Assembly: GCF_003352065.1 (NCBI RefSeq) | Contig: NZ_CP025803.1 | Location: forward strand, 3,898,001-3,962,000 | Source of the DNA: Sulfitobacter sp. SK011 | GTDB taxonomy: Bacteria; Pseudomonadota; Alphaproteobacteria; Rhodobacterales; Rhodobacteraceae | Direction: 5' to 3' | Length of the DNA: 64,000 bases | Shown here: in pieces, positions 46,682 through 56,232 of the stretch | How positions within the stretch are numbered: the first letter of the stretch is position 1 | Layout: the number at the start of each line of letters is the position of its first letter | Notes under the pieces: generated by a model | Database searches by the model: none | Seen by the model: only the letters and a program-made list of their open reading frames with translations | What the model was told of the DNA's origin: nothing | Translations under genes and position numbers: made by a program

Positions 46682-47992
46682 TCAACTTTCGCGAAAAGCG
46701 CGCGCAAAATAATCTGCCATCGGCTTGATCAGATAAGCCATAGGCGATCTGTCCCCCGTCCGAATAAACGCTTCAACCGGCATACCGGGCAGCAGGATGG
46801 TACCCGCGGCCAGCTTTTCCATCTCACCGGGGTTCAACGTGATTTCCGCCCGAAAATATGATTGCCCGGTTTGTTCCTCTTCTATCGCATCAGCGGAGAT
46901 TTGCATGACCTGCCCCAATAGCTCTGGCGTGGTTCTTTGGTCCAGCGCGGACATCCGTAAGTTTACTTGCTGACCAACTGCAATCTGATCGATGTTGGTC
47001 GGGTTGACGCGCGCCGCGATGACCAGCGGACGGTCTTGGGGGACCAGATACAGCACCGGATCTGCCGGGCGCACGACGGAACGCGGCGTCTGGACCTGCA
47101 TGGCGTACACGATGCCGGACACAGGCGCGCGTATGTCAAGCTGATCAATCTCTGCCTTGAGCGCGCGGCGCTGTTCCACCAATTCCAGCTCGCGATAGCG
47201 AAGATCGCGCAACCGCGTAATCGCTTCTTCGCGGCCCGCAGCGCCAAGTTTTAATATCTCGATATCAATTTCAGTGGCACGCCCTTGCGCTTCTGCCTTG
47301 CTGGCCGACAATTCGCCAATCTGTCCTTGCAGTCGTGCTTGTTCACGCTGCAGAGACAACACAATTGATGCCTGCGCCAAGCCGCGATCCAACAGCAATT
47401 GCTGATTGCCCAACTCTTGTTCAATCAACTCAAGCTGACGGGCAAGCGATGCCTCTTGCGCCTGAATACCGGCAACCTGCGAGCCGATTTGGCCACGCCG
47501 CTTGCCCAGTTGATCAATCTCTTGCACAACGGATGCGCGGCGCGCCTCAAACAAATTGCGCTGCCCCCCCATCAGTTCTTGCATATCTGGGTTTATCGCG
47601 CCGACGGCGATCAGCTCTTCTTCAAAAACCACGGCGTCCGATTCATCGCGCTGCGCCTCAAGGCGTCCACGTCGGGCCATCAGTTCGAACAATTGCCCTT
47701 CCGTAATGGCCAATCGCGAAGCCAGAGTTTGTGGATCAAGCTGGATCAACAGATCACCGGCCGCAACACTGTCGCCCTCATCCACCAGAATGGCCGCAAC
47801 GACGCCGCCCTTTTCGTGCTGAACAATCTGACGGTTCCGGTCGACCTCAATCTTTCCCGTTGCGACAATTGCGCCGGCGATCTCTGTCATCATGGCCCAA
47901 GTACCAAAACCACCAAACAGCAGCGCCAGCCCCAACATCCCACTAATAACCTGGCGCTTTGCAGACCAGCGTTCGTCAGGCGTATCGGTCAT
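46682..47992 (-). CDS. Type I secretion periplasmic adaptor (HlyD family)
   Basis: 436-residue membrane-fusion protein of a type I secretion system. One TM helix is at about 15-35 (VISGMLGLALLFGGFGTWAM), followed by a split biotinyl-lipoyl-like domain (GKIEVDRNRQIVQHEKGGVV and the DIRAPVSGIVYAMQ half) around a long coiled coil rich in Glu, Gln and Arg at about 100-300. It links the inner-membrane ATPase to an outer-membrane channel. It overlaps the ABC gene by ATGA. No TolC-type channel or RTX substrate gene is nearby. Confidence 0.93.
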   Translation of the reverse strand: MTDTPDERWSAKRQVISGMLGLALLFGGFGTWAMMTEIAGAIVATGKIEVDRNRQIVQHEKGGVVAAILVDEGDSVAAGDLLIQLDPQTLASRLAITEGQLFELMARRGRLEAQRDESDAVVFEEELIAVGAINPDMQELMGGQRNLFEARRASVVQEIDQLGKRRGQIGSQVAGIQAQEASLARQLELIEQELGNQQLLLDRGLAQASIVLSLQREQARLQGQIGELSASKAEAQGRATEIDIEILKLGAAGREEAITRLRDLRYRELELVEQRRALKAEIDQLDIRAPVSGIVYAMQVQTPRSVVRPADPVLYLVPQDRPLVIAARVNPTNIDQIAVGQQVNLRMSALDQRTTPELLGQVMQISADAIEEEQTGQSYFRAEITLNPGEMEKLAAGTILLPGMPVEAFIRTGDRSPMAYLIKPMADYFARAFRES

Positions 47993-49725
47993 GTCACGCC
48001 CCCCGCATCAACGGGTGCCTGTTTGATCTGTTGATGGTTTTTGACCATGCCTGCCAGAACCTCATCTTTGGGGCCAAAGGCCATGCGCATCCCGTTGTCG
48101 AGGACCAACAGCGTGTCACATTCCTGAATGGCCGCAGGTCGGTGTGCCATGATCAGAACCGACCGCTTGTTCGCTTTCATCTGCCGGATCGCTTGGTTAA
48201 GAGCCTGTGACCCAATGTTATCGAGATTTGAATTGGGTTCATCCAGCACAACAATTACTGGATCGCCATACAGTGCACGGGCGAGGCCGATCCGTTGCAT
48301 TTGGCCGCCAGACAGGCGAACCTGACCTGATCGGATCTGAGTGTCATAGCCTTGCGGCAGCTCAAGAATCATCTCGTGTGCTGCGGCCATTTTGGCGGCG
48401 GCAACAACTTTCGCATCATCCGGCGTGTCGGAAAGCCGGGCGATATTTTCGGCAATGCTGCCATCAAAAAGCTGAACGCGTTGTGGCAAATACCCGATGT
48501 GACGTCCCAAGGTTTCTGACCCGTATTGATCCAGCGCCGCACCATCCAATCGAACATATCCACCAGCAGGCGGCCAGACTCCCATCAAAGCCCGCGCCAG
48601 GGTCGATTTGCCAGAACCGGATGGCCCGATCACACCGACAGCCTGACCCGGTTCAACCTCTAAATTGAGCGACTTGAGTGATGCCTGTTTCTCACCCGGT
48701 GGAACCACGGTCAGCCCCTTGGCAGTCAGCTTGGCACGTGGCTGCGGCAACGCTGTGCGGGTCGTCTCAAGGGCAACCACCCCTAATAGCAGCAGAAGGT
48801 TTTCCCACCCGATACGCCCTCTTTGCAGAACAGGCCATTGGTTCAGCGCCATCTCAACCGGGGCCAGCGCGCGACCCAACAAGATTGATCCAGCAATCAT
48901 CGCGCCCGGTGTCATCTGGTTTTGCAACACCAGCCATGCACCCAGCCCCAACATGGCGGACTGCAAAAACAGGCGCAGTGTCTTGCTCATTGACGTAAAG
49001 GTGCCACCAACATCCGTAGCACGAACGTGCTGTTCCAATGCCTCGCGGCGCGACTTTTGCCAGCGGTCAAAAGCGGCGGTGCGCATGCCCATGGCCTGCA
49101 CCATTTCCGCTTCGGTCCTGATCTGATCCGAAATAGCAACAGCCGTCTGACTCGCGATGCCCGCCCTTGCCTGGCTGCTGCGCGACAACATCTGATTCGC
49201 GACCGTAATCAGGATCAAAATCGCAGCACCACCCAGAGCCATCCATCCCAACAACGGATGGAACACAAAGATCGCCGCAAAGAAAATGGGCGACCACGGA
49301 ATGTCAAAGGCCGCCATGAGCACGGGGGACGTGATCAACCGCTGCACTGCTTCCAGATCGGCCAGACCAGCGTCGGTTTTTAAGTCCGGTGCCACCGCAG
49401 ATTTGCGCACGACAGCATCAAAAACGCGGCGATCCAGATCAGCCTGAAAGCGCGCACCAACCCGCGCCATGATCCGGCCGCGCGTATGATCCAGAATGCC
49501 CATCGTACCATACAGGAACACGACCAAAATCGACAGCGCGACCAACGTTTCTTGTGAACCTGAGCCCAGAACCCGGTCATAGACCTGCAACATGTACAGC
49601 GGTCCCGTCAGCATCAACAGGTTTGCAAACAAGCTGAACAGACCGACCACCCAAAACAACGTCCAGCTGCGGCTGCACACATTGCGCAACTCACTCTGCC
49701 CACGTTTGATGACTTCGTCGCGCAT
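47989..49725 (-). CDS. Type I secretion ABC transporter (PrtD type)
   Basis: 578-residue fused membrane/ATPase subunit of a type I secretion system. The N-terminal transmembrane domain has about six helices (ANLLMLTGPLYMLQVYDRVL is the PrtD hallmark). The C-terminal ATPase has Walker A GPSGSGKS, Q-loop in YLPQRVQLFDG, signature LSGGQMQR and Walker B IVVLDEPNSNLD. It lacks the C39-like N-terminal domain of HlyB, as PrtD/LapB relatives do. I use ATG 49725, with AAGG 5 nt upstream; ATG 49737 in frame is possible. It is the first gene of the operon. Confidence 0.93.
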   Translation of the reverse strand: MRDEVIKRGQSELRNVCSRSWTLFWVVGLFSLFANLLMLTGPLYMLQVYDRVLGSGSQETLVALSILVVFLYGTMGILDHTRGRIMARVGARFQADLDRRVFDAVVRKSAVAPDLKTDAGLADLEAVQRLITSPVLMAAFDIPWSPIFFAAIFVFHPLLGWMALGGAAILILITVANQMLSRSSQARAGIASQTAVAISDQIRTEAEMVQAMGMRTAAFDRWQKSRREALEQHVRATDVGGTFTSMSKTLRLFLQSAMLGLGAWLVLQNQMTPGAMIAGSILLGRALAPVEMALNQWPVLQRGRIGWENLLLLLGVVALETTRTALPQPRAKLTAKGLTVVPPGEKQASLKSLNLEVEPGQAVGVIGPSGSGKSTLARALMGVWPPAGGYVRLDGAALDQYGSETLGRHIGYLPQRVQLFDGSIAENIARLSDTPDDAKVVAAAKMAAAHEMILELPQGYDTQIRSGQVRLSGGQMQRIGLARALYGDPVIVVLDEPNSNLDNIGSQALNQAIRQMKANKRSVLIMAHRPAAIQECDTLLVLDNGMRMAFGPKDEVLAGMVKNHQQIKQAPVDAGGVT

Positions 49726-49895
49726 TGGAACCTTCATTAAGTGGCGGTCAACAACTCGCTGTCATCTGTCAACGCACATGTCCGCATAAGGGGATAGTGC
49801 GATGGGTCTTAAAACTTCATTGCGCTTTCGATAAGTATCCGGATTTTTTTCGAAAAATTTAAGTCAATCCAAATGCTGGGACATTTGGCTGCCGG

Positions 49896-50732
49896 TCACA
49901 TCCACCTGACAGCGCCACTCACACGCACCGACGCACCGGGCCTTCCGGTCACATTCACCGTCAACCTTGACGGGGCACCCATATCCACGCCCTGACTGAT
50001 CTCGAATGAACCGCCTGTGCGCAATCCATCCCAATTCATATCAACCAACGCGCCGCCCAAAGCGGCAGCGGCAGCGCCGGTTGCAGGGTCCTCGACCACC
50101 CCACCGCTGGCGAATGCATTACGCGCCTCAAAAAGACGCGGCCCATTGATGTAAAGCAGACTGACGGTAACCAGATCATGTTCAGCCATCAGCGCACGCA
50201 TCGGTTCAAATGGATAGGACATCTGCGCAAGCTTTGTGCGGTCCTTCAGGGTGAGAACGGCGTGTTTAACCCCTGCAAAAGCCAGTGTTGGTGGCAACAT
50301 CGGTTCGAGGTCCTCACGCGTCAGAGAAAAGAGCGATAAGAGCTGCACCGCCAGTTCATCATCCAATGGCTTTGACCATGTTTCAGGCGACTGGAGTGCA
50401 GCCTGCCAGACACCGCTTTCCTGCATCGCATCAACGGTAATTTTTGCGTCCCGCAGGTTCAAATCAAACTGTCCTGCCCCCTTTTGCGCACCCAGCGCGG
50501 CCCCCAGTGCGATTGTGGCGTGGCCGCAAAAAGCGACCTCACCGACAGGCGCATAATACCTGACGCGCCAGGCATCGCCCTCTGGGGTGGCGAACGCGGT
50601 CTCGGAAAACCCAAGCTCTGCAGCGATGGATTGCATCTGATCGGGGTCAGGCAGGTGGTCTGAAATGACAACGCCGGCGGGATTGCCGCCGCTGCCGTCT
50701 GCCGAAAAAGATGCGATGCGAAGGGGTGTCAT
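49896..50732 (-). CDS. PhzF-family isomerase/epimerase
   Basis: 278-residue diaminopimelate-epimerase-fold protein of the PhzF family. The GNPAGVV motif and the catalytic-Glu stretch ELGFSETAFAT lie in the first domain, and the second domain ends with a TGAAAAALGGALVD loop. Members isomerise small carboxylic acids; the substrate is unknown. Start at ATG 50732 with GAGGT 5 nt upstream; frames extending to 50786 are unlikely. Confidence 0.88.
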   Translation of the reverse strand: MTPLRIASFSADGSGGNPAGVVISDHLPDPDQMQSIAAELGFSETAFATPEGDAWRVRYYAPVGEVAFCGHATIALGAALGAQKGAGQFDLNLRDAKITVDAMQESGVWQAALQSPETWSKPLDDELAVQLLSLFSLTREDLEPMLPPTLAFAGVKHAVLTLKDRTKLAQMSYPFEPMRALMAEHDLVTVSLLYINGPRLFEARNAFASGGVVEDPATGAAAAALGGALVDMNWDGLRTGGSFEISQGVDMGAPSRLTVNVTGRPGASVRVSGAVRWM

Positions 50733-50827
50733 GGGGGACCTCATTTTCTGAACAATCCCCTGATGACACAAACACCATCCAATCAAAAACGACCGTATGT
50801 GCGCCGTTCAATCACAAATTGTGATGC

Positions 50828-53038
50828 TCAGCGGTCTTCACCACGCGCCGGAATGTTTTTTTGACCCCCACCCCCGGAAGAGGGGCCAAAGATCTCGCGC
50901 AGCACCTGATCGATCAGTGTGCCCCCGCCATTATCAACTGGAATGGGATCTGAGGCGACTTGCTGTTCGCCCAGGCCACTTGCAGGGCCCGGCAGGCTCA
51001 TTGGCAGATCGCTAAGCGGGACACCCTCGTGCACACGGCTCATCGTTTCACGCCATATCTCAGTTGGCAGACCACCGCCTGTCACGCCTTTGAGAGGTGT
51101 GTTGTCATCATACCCCATCCAGACCCCGGCAACATAATCGGCTGAAAATCCGATAAACCAGGCATCTTTGGCAGCTGAGGTCGTTCCGGTTTTTCCTGCC
51201 AGTTGGCGTCCGCCAAACTGCCCACGTTGGCCAGTGCCTTCGGAAATGACCTTTTCCATCATGTAAACCAATTGGCGCGCGGCCTCTTCTTGAATCACAC
51301 GTTCACCAATGCCGCCACCGGTCCCCATCAAAGGCTCATTATCTCCCATCAGCCGCAAATCAATCAGACCGTATGGCGTCACCGACGACCCCCCATTCAG
51401 GATACCGGCATATGCACCCGTCATTTCAATCAAGGTACTTTCGGATGCGCCAAGCGCCAGTGCCGGTCCTGCGGCAAGATCATTTTTTATACCAAACTGA
51501 AGGGCAACCTGACTGACCAGTTCACGCCCAACACTTTCAGAAACTTTGACGGCAGGAATGTTCAGCGAATTCTTGAGGGCGTCGGTAAGCGTCACCAAGC
51601 CTTTGAAGTTATTGGTATAGTTTCTTGGACACCACTTACCCGAACCGGGAATGTTCAAACAATACGGTTCATCATCAATCAGATCATTTGGTGAATACCC
51701 CAGATCAAGCGCTGCGGCATAGACAAAAGGTTTGAATGCGGAACCTGTCTGGCGCAGGGCCTGCGTTGCACGGTTGAACGCACCTGCCACTTTGGTTTTG
51801 CGACCACCGACCATGGCGCGCACGGCACCGTCTGCCGACATGACAACGATGGCGGCCTGCGCCTTTGACCCTTCGCGCACCTTGTTCTCGAACACCCATT
51901 TCAACCCATCCTCGGCGGCGCGCTGGATACGCTGATCAAGGGTGGTTTTGATGATCACATCTTCGGTGGTGTTACGGGTAAAGAATTCGGGACCCGTCGA
52001 CATGACCCAATCGGCGAAATACCCGCCCGCCTTGGCCTCGGCAGCCTCTGACAATTCGGCCGGATTGGCTTGGGCCGCGTCCGCCTCTGCTTGTGTCAGG
52101 TAGCCCTGCTCGCGCATCAACCGAATGACCGTGGCCGCGCGGTTCTGCGAACGATCAAGGTCGGATGTTGGGGAAAAACTGCTGGGCGCGGTCAGCAGAC
52201 CGGCAAGCATAGCTGCTTCGGCTGCATTCACCGCTGCGGCGGGCTTGCCAAAGAACCGCTGCGCCGCGGCCTCAGCGCCGTAGGCACCGCCACCCATGTA
52301 GGCTCGGTTCAGATAAATCGACAGGATGTCGTCCTTGGAATACTTTGCCTCCATCGCCATGGCATAAAGCGCCTCTTTGGCCTTGCGCTGAATGTTGCCC
52401 GCGCGGCAACTGCGCTCATATTCCGCCTCTGTCTGTCCGGTGGAAGCATCGAACGGCTCCCCGAAACAAATGAGCTTGGCGACCTGCTGTGTGATGGTGG
52501 AACCACCATGGCCAGACAACGGACCTCGCCCTTCACTGAGGTTGATGCGGATCGCCGACGCGATACCACGCGGGCTGACCCCGAAATGCCAATAGAAGCG
52601 TTTGTCCTCGGTGGCGACCACCGCGTTCTTGAGGTGTCTGGACACGCTGTCAGCGGTTACAACACCACCGAATTGATCACCCCGCCACGCAAAGACATCA
52701 CCGTTCCTGTCCAGCATTGTGACCGATCCACGCGCACGGCCATCCAACAGGTCATCAAGCGCGGGCAGCGTTGTATAAAAATATCCAATCGCAACCGCCA
52801 GAACGACCATGGCAACCGCAGTAAGCCGCCATGTAATCTTCCAGATCAGTCGGAATACCCAGCCCACAAACGCGCTGAGCAGACCAATGATACCCCCGCG
52901 TCTTGGCCGTTTGGCCCGTGCCGGTTTGCGTTTCGCGGGCGCTTTGCCTCTGGGTGCCTTTTTCGGGACAGCCGACCCTTTTCCAGGATACCGCTTGTCC
53001 GCCACCAAAGGGCGCTTACGCTTGGATGAATCACTCAT
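50828..53038 (-). CDS. Bifunctional penicillin-binding protein (class A)
   Basis: 736-residue peptidoglycan synthase. A basic N-terminal tail (about 1-48, Lys/Arg/Pro-rich) precedes a TM helix (about 70-90). The GT51 transglycosylase domain has EDKRFYWHFGV (catalytic Glu) and HGGSTITQQVAKL. The transpeptidase domain has the serine motif GSAFKPF, SLN and KTGT. The C-terminus is Gly-rich. It polymerises and cross-links cell-wall glycan outside the inner membrane. The type (PBP1A, 1B or 1C) is uncertain; it is shorter than E. coli PBP1A. Monocistronic. Confidence 0.92.
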   Translation of the reverse strand: MSDSSKRKRPLVADKRYPGKGSAVPKKAPRGKAPAKRKPARAKRPRRGGIIGLLSAFVGWVFRLIWKITWRLTAVAMVVLAVAIGYFYTTLPALDDLLDGRARGSVTMLDRNGDVFAWRGDQFGGVVTADSVSRHLKNAVVATEDKRFYWHFGVSPRGIASAIRINLSEGRGPLSGHGGSTITQQVAKLICFGEPFDASTGQTEAEYERSCRAGNIQRKAKEALYAMAMEAKYSKDDILSIYLNRAYMGGGAYGAEAAAQRFFGKPAAAVNAAEAAMLAGLLTAPSSFSPTSDLDRSQNRAATVIRLMREQGYLTQAEADAAQANPAELSEAAEAKAGGYFADWVMSTGPEFFTRNTTEDVIIKTTLDQRIQRAAEDGLKWVFENKVREGSKAQAAIVVMSADGAVRAMVGGRKTKVAGAFNRATQALRQTGSAFKPFVYAAALDLGYSPNDLIDDEPYCLNIPGSGKWCPRNYTNNFKGLVTLTDALKNSLNIPAVKVSESVGRELVSQVALQFGIKNDLAAGPALALGASESTLIEMTGAYAGILNGGSSVTPYGLIDLRLMGDNEPLMGTGGGIGERVIQEEAARQLVYMMEKVISEGTGQRGQFGGRQLAGKTGTTSAAKDAWFIGFSADYVAGVWMGYDDNTPLKGVTGGGLPTEIWRETMSRVHEGVPLSDLPMSLPGPASGLGEQQVASDPIPVDNGGGTLIDQVLREIFGPSSGGGGQKNIPARGEDR

Positions 53039-53295
53039 GAAATTGCCTGCCCGGCCTGATTTTTACGGCATCTTAACCTGAGCGGGCCGGATTGTTTAGC
53101 GTCCCATTGAACAAACAACGTCAATTTTCCGACTATTTTTTAATCACATCCGCAAGTGTGGCTAATATTTAAGCACGCCATGCCGGCTTTAGGCCTGTTT
53201 TGGCCACCCACCGCTTTCAAATTCAGGCCCTGCCAGGTTTTGCTGCACCTGCACAATGCAGGGCGCTCCTGCCAACTGAAAGAGGTATCCAGAAG

Positions 53296-53634
53296 GTGAA
53301 ACTCATCATTGCAACTATTAAACCATTCAAACTGGAAGAAGTACGTGAGGCGCTCACAGACGCTGGCGTGCGCGGGTTGATGGTGACCGAAATAAAGGGC
53401 TTTGGCGCACAGTCAGGCCATACCGAAATTTATCGCGGTGCCGAATACGTCGTGAACTTTGTCCCCAAGGTCAAATTGGAATTGGTCGTCTCGGATGGCG
53501 TCGCCGATCAGATGATCGAAGTGATCAGCCGCACAGCGAAAACCGGCAAGATCGGTGACGGAAAAATCTTTGTCCTCGATGTGGAACAGGCCGTCCGCGT
53601 GCGTACAGGCGAAACCGGCGATGACGCCATTTGA
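53296..53634 (+). CDS. glnK: Nitrogen regulatory protein P-II (GlnK)
   Basis: 112-residue signal protein that senses 2-oxoglutarate, ATP/ADP and, through uridylylation, glutamine. Tyr51 in the T-loop (EIYRGAEYVV) is the modification site. TGKIGDGKIFV and the C-terminal VRVRTGETGDDAI are the PII signatures. I choose GTG 53296, giving exactly the standard length; the in-frame frame from 53200 adds 32 unlike residues. It precedes amtB by 28 bp, the classic glnK-amtB pair in which GlnK plugs the AmtB channel. Confidence 0.95.
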   Translation: MKLIIATIKPFKLEEVREALTDAGVRGLMVTEIKGFGAQSGHTEIYRGAEYVVNFVPKVKLELVVSDGVADQMIEVISRTAKTGKIGDGKIFVLDVEQAVRVRTGETGDDAI

Positions 53635-53662
53635 CCCCTCTGCATTAAGAAAGAACAGACCC

Positions 53663-54970
53663 ATGAAAAAACGATACATCATTCCCATGGTCACGGCGCT
53701 TGCACTGGTGCCGACACTGGGCGCGGCGCAGGATGCAGAATTTGCAACGCTGGCCGATACAACATTTATCTTTAACACGCTGCTCTTTTTGATCGGTGGC
53801 TTTCTGGTGTTCTGGATGGCTGCGGGTTTTGCGATGCTCGAAGCCGGCCTCGTCAGATCCAAGAACGTGACGACCCAGTTGACCAAGAACATCGCGTTGT
53901 TTGCGATTGCTGCGATCATGTACTGGCTCATCGGCTATAACATCATGTACCCCGGCGACGGCAACTGGATCATTCAGGATGTTTTTGGCAGCATTGGCAC
54001 AAAGGATATCAAGTCCGAGATTGATGCTGGCGGCTATTCCAACGCATCCGACTTCTTTTTCCAGTTGATGTTCTGTGCAACCACAGCCTCTATCGTGTCC
54101 GGCACTTTGGCTGAGCGCATCAAATTGTGGCCCTTCCTGATCTTCGTTGTTGTGCTGACAGGCGTGATCTACCCGATCGAAGCAAGCTGGCAGTGGGGCG
54201 CAGGTTTCCTTGCCAACATGGGCTTTAGCGACTTTGCCGGTTCTACGCTGGTACACGCCGCTGGTGGTTTTGCAGCACTTGCGGGTGCGATTGTGCTGGG
54301 GCCGCGCCTTGGTAAATACAACAAGGAAGGTCGTGTGATACCGATGCCAGGCTCAAACCTTGCCCTCGCGACATTGGGTACGTTCATTCTGTGGCTCGGT
54401 TGGTTCGGCTTTAACGGCGCATCCCAGCTCGCGATGGGAACCATCTCTGATGTGGATGCCGTCGCACAGATCTTTGCCAATACAAACATGGCTGCCGCCG
54501 CTGGTGCCGTTGCCGCGCTGATCGTGACACAGATGATTTATGGCAAGGTCGACCTTACCATGGTGCTGAACGGTGCGCTTGCAGGTCTGGTGTCAATCAC
54601 CGCCGGTCCACTTGACCCAACGCTGTTTGGGGCGCTCTGGATTGGTGCTGTGGGCGGGGTAATCGTTGTCTTCGCCGTCCCCTTCCTCGACAAGCTCAAG
54701 ATCGACGATGTGGTCGGTGCGATTCCGGTTCACCTGATCGCGGGTTTCTGGGGCACCTTGGTGGTACCGGTCTATACCGCCGACACGTCCTTCGTGACAC
54801 AGATCATTGGCTTTGGTGCAGTGGGTGGTTTTGTGTTCATCGTCAGCTTTATAGTCTGGACGATCCTGAAAGCCACGGTGGGTATCCGCGTCAGCGAAGA
54901 GGCAGAGATCAACGGATTGGACATGTCAGAACTGGGCATGGAAGCCTATCCTGAATTCTCAAAAGGCTGA
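53663..54970 (+). CDS. amtB: Ammonium transporter AmtB
   Basis: 435-residue inner-membrane ammonium channel with a cleavable signal peptide (MKKRYIIPMVTALALVPTLG, cut near GAAQ) and eleven TM helices. The twin-His pore residues are expected in VHAAGGFAALAGA and VHLIAGFWGTL. FGFNGASQLA is the signature of the family. Co-transcribed with glnK and followed by a strong terminator. Start ATG 53663; longer in-frame ATGs overlap glnK. Confidence 0.95.
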   Translation: MKKRYIIPMVTALALVPTLGAAQDAEFATLADTTFIFNTLLFLIGGFLVFWMAAGFAMLEAGLVRSKNVTTQLTKNIALFAIAAIMYWLIGYNIMYPGDGNWIIQDVFGSIGTKDIKSEIDAGGYSNASDFFFQLMFCATTASIVSGTLAERIKLWPFLIFVVVLTGVIYPIEASWQWGAGFLANMGFSDFAGSTLVHAAGGFAALAGAIVLGPRLGKYNKEGRVIPMPGSNLALATLGTFILWLGWFGFNGASQLAMGTISDVDAVAQIFANTNMAAAAGAVAALIVTQMIYGKVDLTMVLNGALAGLVSITAGPLDPTLFGALWIGAVGGVIVVFAVPFLDKLKIDDVVGAIPVHLIAGFWGTLVVPVYTADTSFVTQIIGFGAVGGFVFIVSFIVWTILKATVGIRVSEEAEINGLDMSELGMEAYPEFSKG

Positions 54971-54989
54971 CAAGCCACCATGAGACATG

Positions 54990-55020
54990 AAAAAGCCCGG
55001 ACGTCATGTCCGGGCTTTTT
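54990..55020 (+). terminator. Rho-independent terminator of glnK-amtB
   Basis: AAAAAGCCCGGAC (54990-55002) and GTCCGGGCTTTTT (55008-55020) form a perfect 13-bp stem with a 5-nt loop ending in five T. Being A-rich on its left, it can also stop the convergent aminotransferase transcript. Confidence 0.93.
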
Positions 55021-55047
55021 CGCATCTATGGCATTGGCGCGCCGCGC

Positions 55048-56232
55048 CTAGATACCAACATCGAGGATTGCTTTCGCCAGAATTGGTACCGTTTCGCTGT
55101 TCAAACCGGCGATGTTCATGCGGCTGTCACCGATCATGTAAATACCGTGTTTGCTGCGCAGTTCTTCAACCTTTTCCGGTGTCGTGCCCAGGCGCGAGAA
55201 CATGCCGCGGTGCTGCGCGAGAAAGCCAAACCGATCTGATCCGGACAAACGCTGCAATTCACCCGCAAGCTGTGTGCGCAGGCCAAGCATGGCGGTGCGG
55301 ACATCTTCCAGCTCAGCCATCCAATCACTGCGCAACGCGTCGTCATCCAGAATCATCGTCACAATCCGCGCCCCGTGATCAGGCGGAAAGCTAAAGTTCT
55401 GGCGGTTCAAAAACGCCAACGTCGCTTGGTTCAGGTCATGCGCTGACGCATCCGCAGCGATGGCCAGCAAAAGCCCGGTGCGTTCGCGGTAAATACCAAA
55501 GTTTTTGGAACAGCTTGCTGCAATCAGGCACTCTGGCACAGCCGCCACAACTTTGCGCGTGGCGGCGGCGTCTTCTTCCAATCCATCGCCAAAACCCTGA
55601 TAGGCAATGTCGATCATCGGGGTGGCCCCGGTTTCAAGCAGCACCTTGATCACCGCATCCCATTCGGACGCATTGAGGTTGGCACCGGTTGGGTTGTGGC
55701 AGCACCCGTGCAGCAAGACGACATCGCCTTTCTTTGCCGTTTTTAGGTCTGCGATCAAACCGTCAAAATCAACGCCACGTGTTTCATCGTCGAAATAGCG
55801 ATAGGGTACTGCCTCAATCCCAAGATACTTCAGGATCGACAGGTGGTTGGGCCAGGTTGGATCAGACACAAATACCCGCGCCTCTGGTCGCGCCATCTGG
55901 ATCATCTCAAATGCCTGACGCACCGCCCCCGTACCCCCCGGCGTGGCGGCCGCAGCAATTGTGTTACGGGGCACTGCATCGTCCAGTATCAGCGCAATCA
56001 TCGCATCCGCAAACGCCGGATCACCCGCAAGACCGGTATAAACCTTGGAGTTCTGCGTTTCCCACAACTGGTGTTCTGCCGCCTTTACCGCACGCATCAC
56101 TGGTGTCAGGCCAGTCGCGTCTTTGTAAACGCCAACCCCCAGGTCCACCTTTGTGGCACGAGGGTCGTCTTTGTACATCTGCATAAGCGTTAGAATTTTG
56201 TCAGCAGGCTGCGCCTTGAGCGTCTCAAACAT
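55048..56232 (-). CDS. Aromatic/aspartate aminotransferase (class Ib)
   Basis: 394-residue PLP aminotransferase of the AspC/TyrB branch. PLP Lys243 is in ASCSKNFGIYRERTG, and the Arg that binds the substrate carboxylate is near the end (SRMNIAGL). LLHGCCHNPTGANL is the usual AspC/TyrB motif. It moves amino groups between aspartate or aromatic amino acids and 2-oxoglutarate. ATG 56232 overlaps the sseA stop (TAATG); an upstream in-frame start at 56286 would lie deep in sseA. Confidence 0.9.
   Translation of the reverse strand: MFETLKAQPADKILTLMQMYKDDPRATKVDLGVGVYKDATGLTPVMRAVKAAEHQLWETQNSKVYTGLAGDPAFADAMIALILDDAVPRNTIAAAATPGGTGAVRQAFEMIQMARPEARVFVSDPTWPNHLSILKYLGIEAVPYRYFDDETRGVDFDGLIADLKTAKKGDVVLLHGCCHNPTGANLNASEWDAVIKVLLETGATPMIDIAYQGFGDGLEEDAAATRKVVAAVPECLIAASCSKNFGIYRERTGLLLAIAADASAHDLNQATLAFLNRQNFSFPPDHGARIVTMILDDDALRSDWMAELEDVRTAMLGLRTQLAGELQRLSGSDRFGFLAQHRGMFSRLGTTPEKVEELRSKHGIYMIGDSRMNIAGLNSETVPILAKAILDVGI

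Noticed and set aside
53150..53180. A sigma-54 promoter upstream of glnK (TGGC...AAGCA)
   Set aside because: The GG to GC spacing is 11 bp instead of 10, and the flanking bases do not match.
53249..53261. NtrC-like dyad CTGCA-CAA-TGCAG before glnK
   Set aside because: The half-sites are too short and do not match the TGCACC...GGTGCA pattern; reported here only for completeness.
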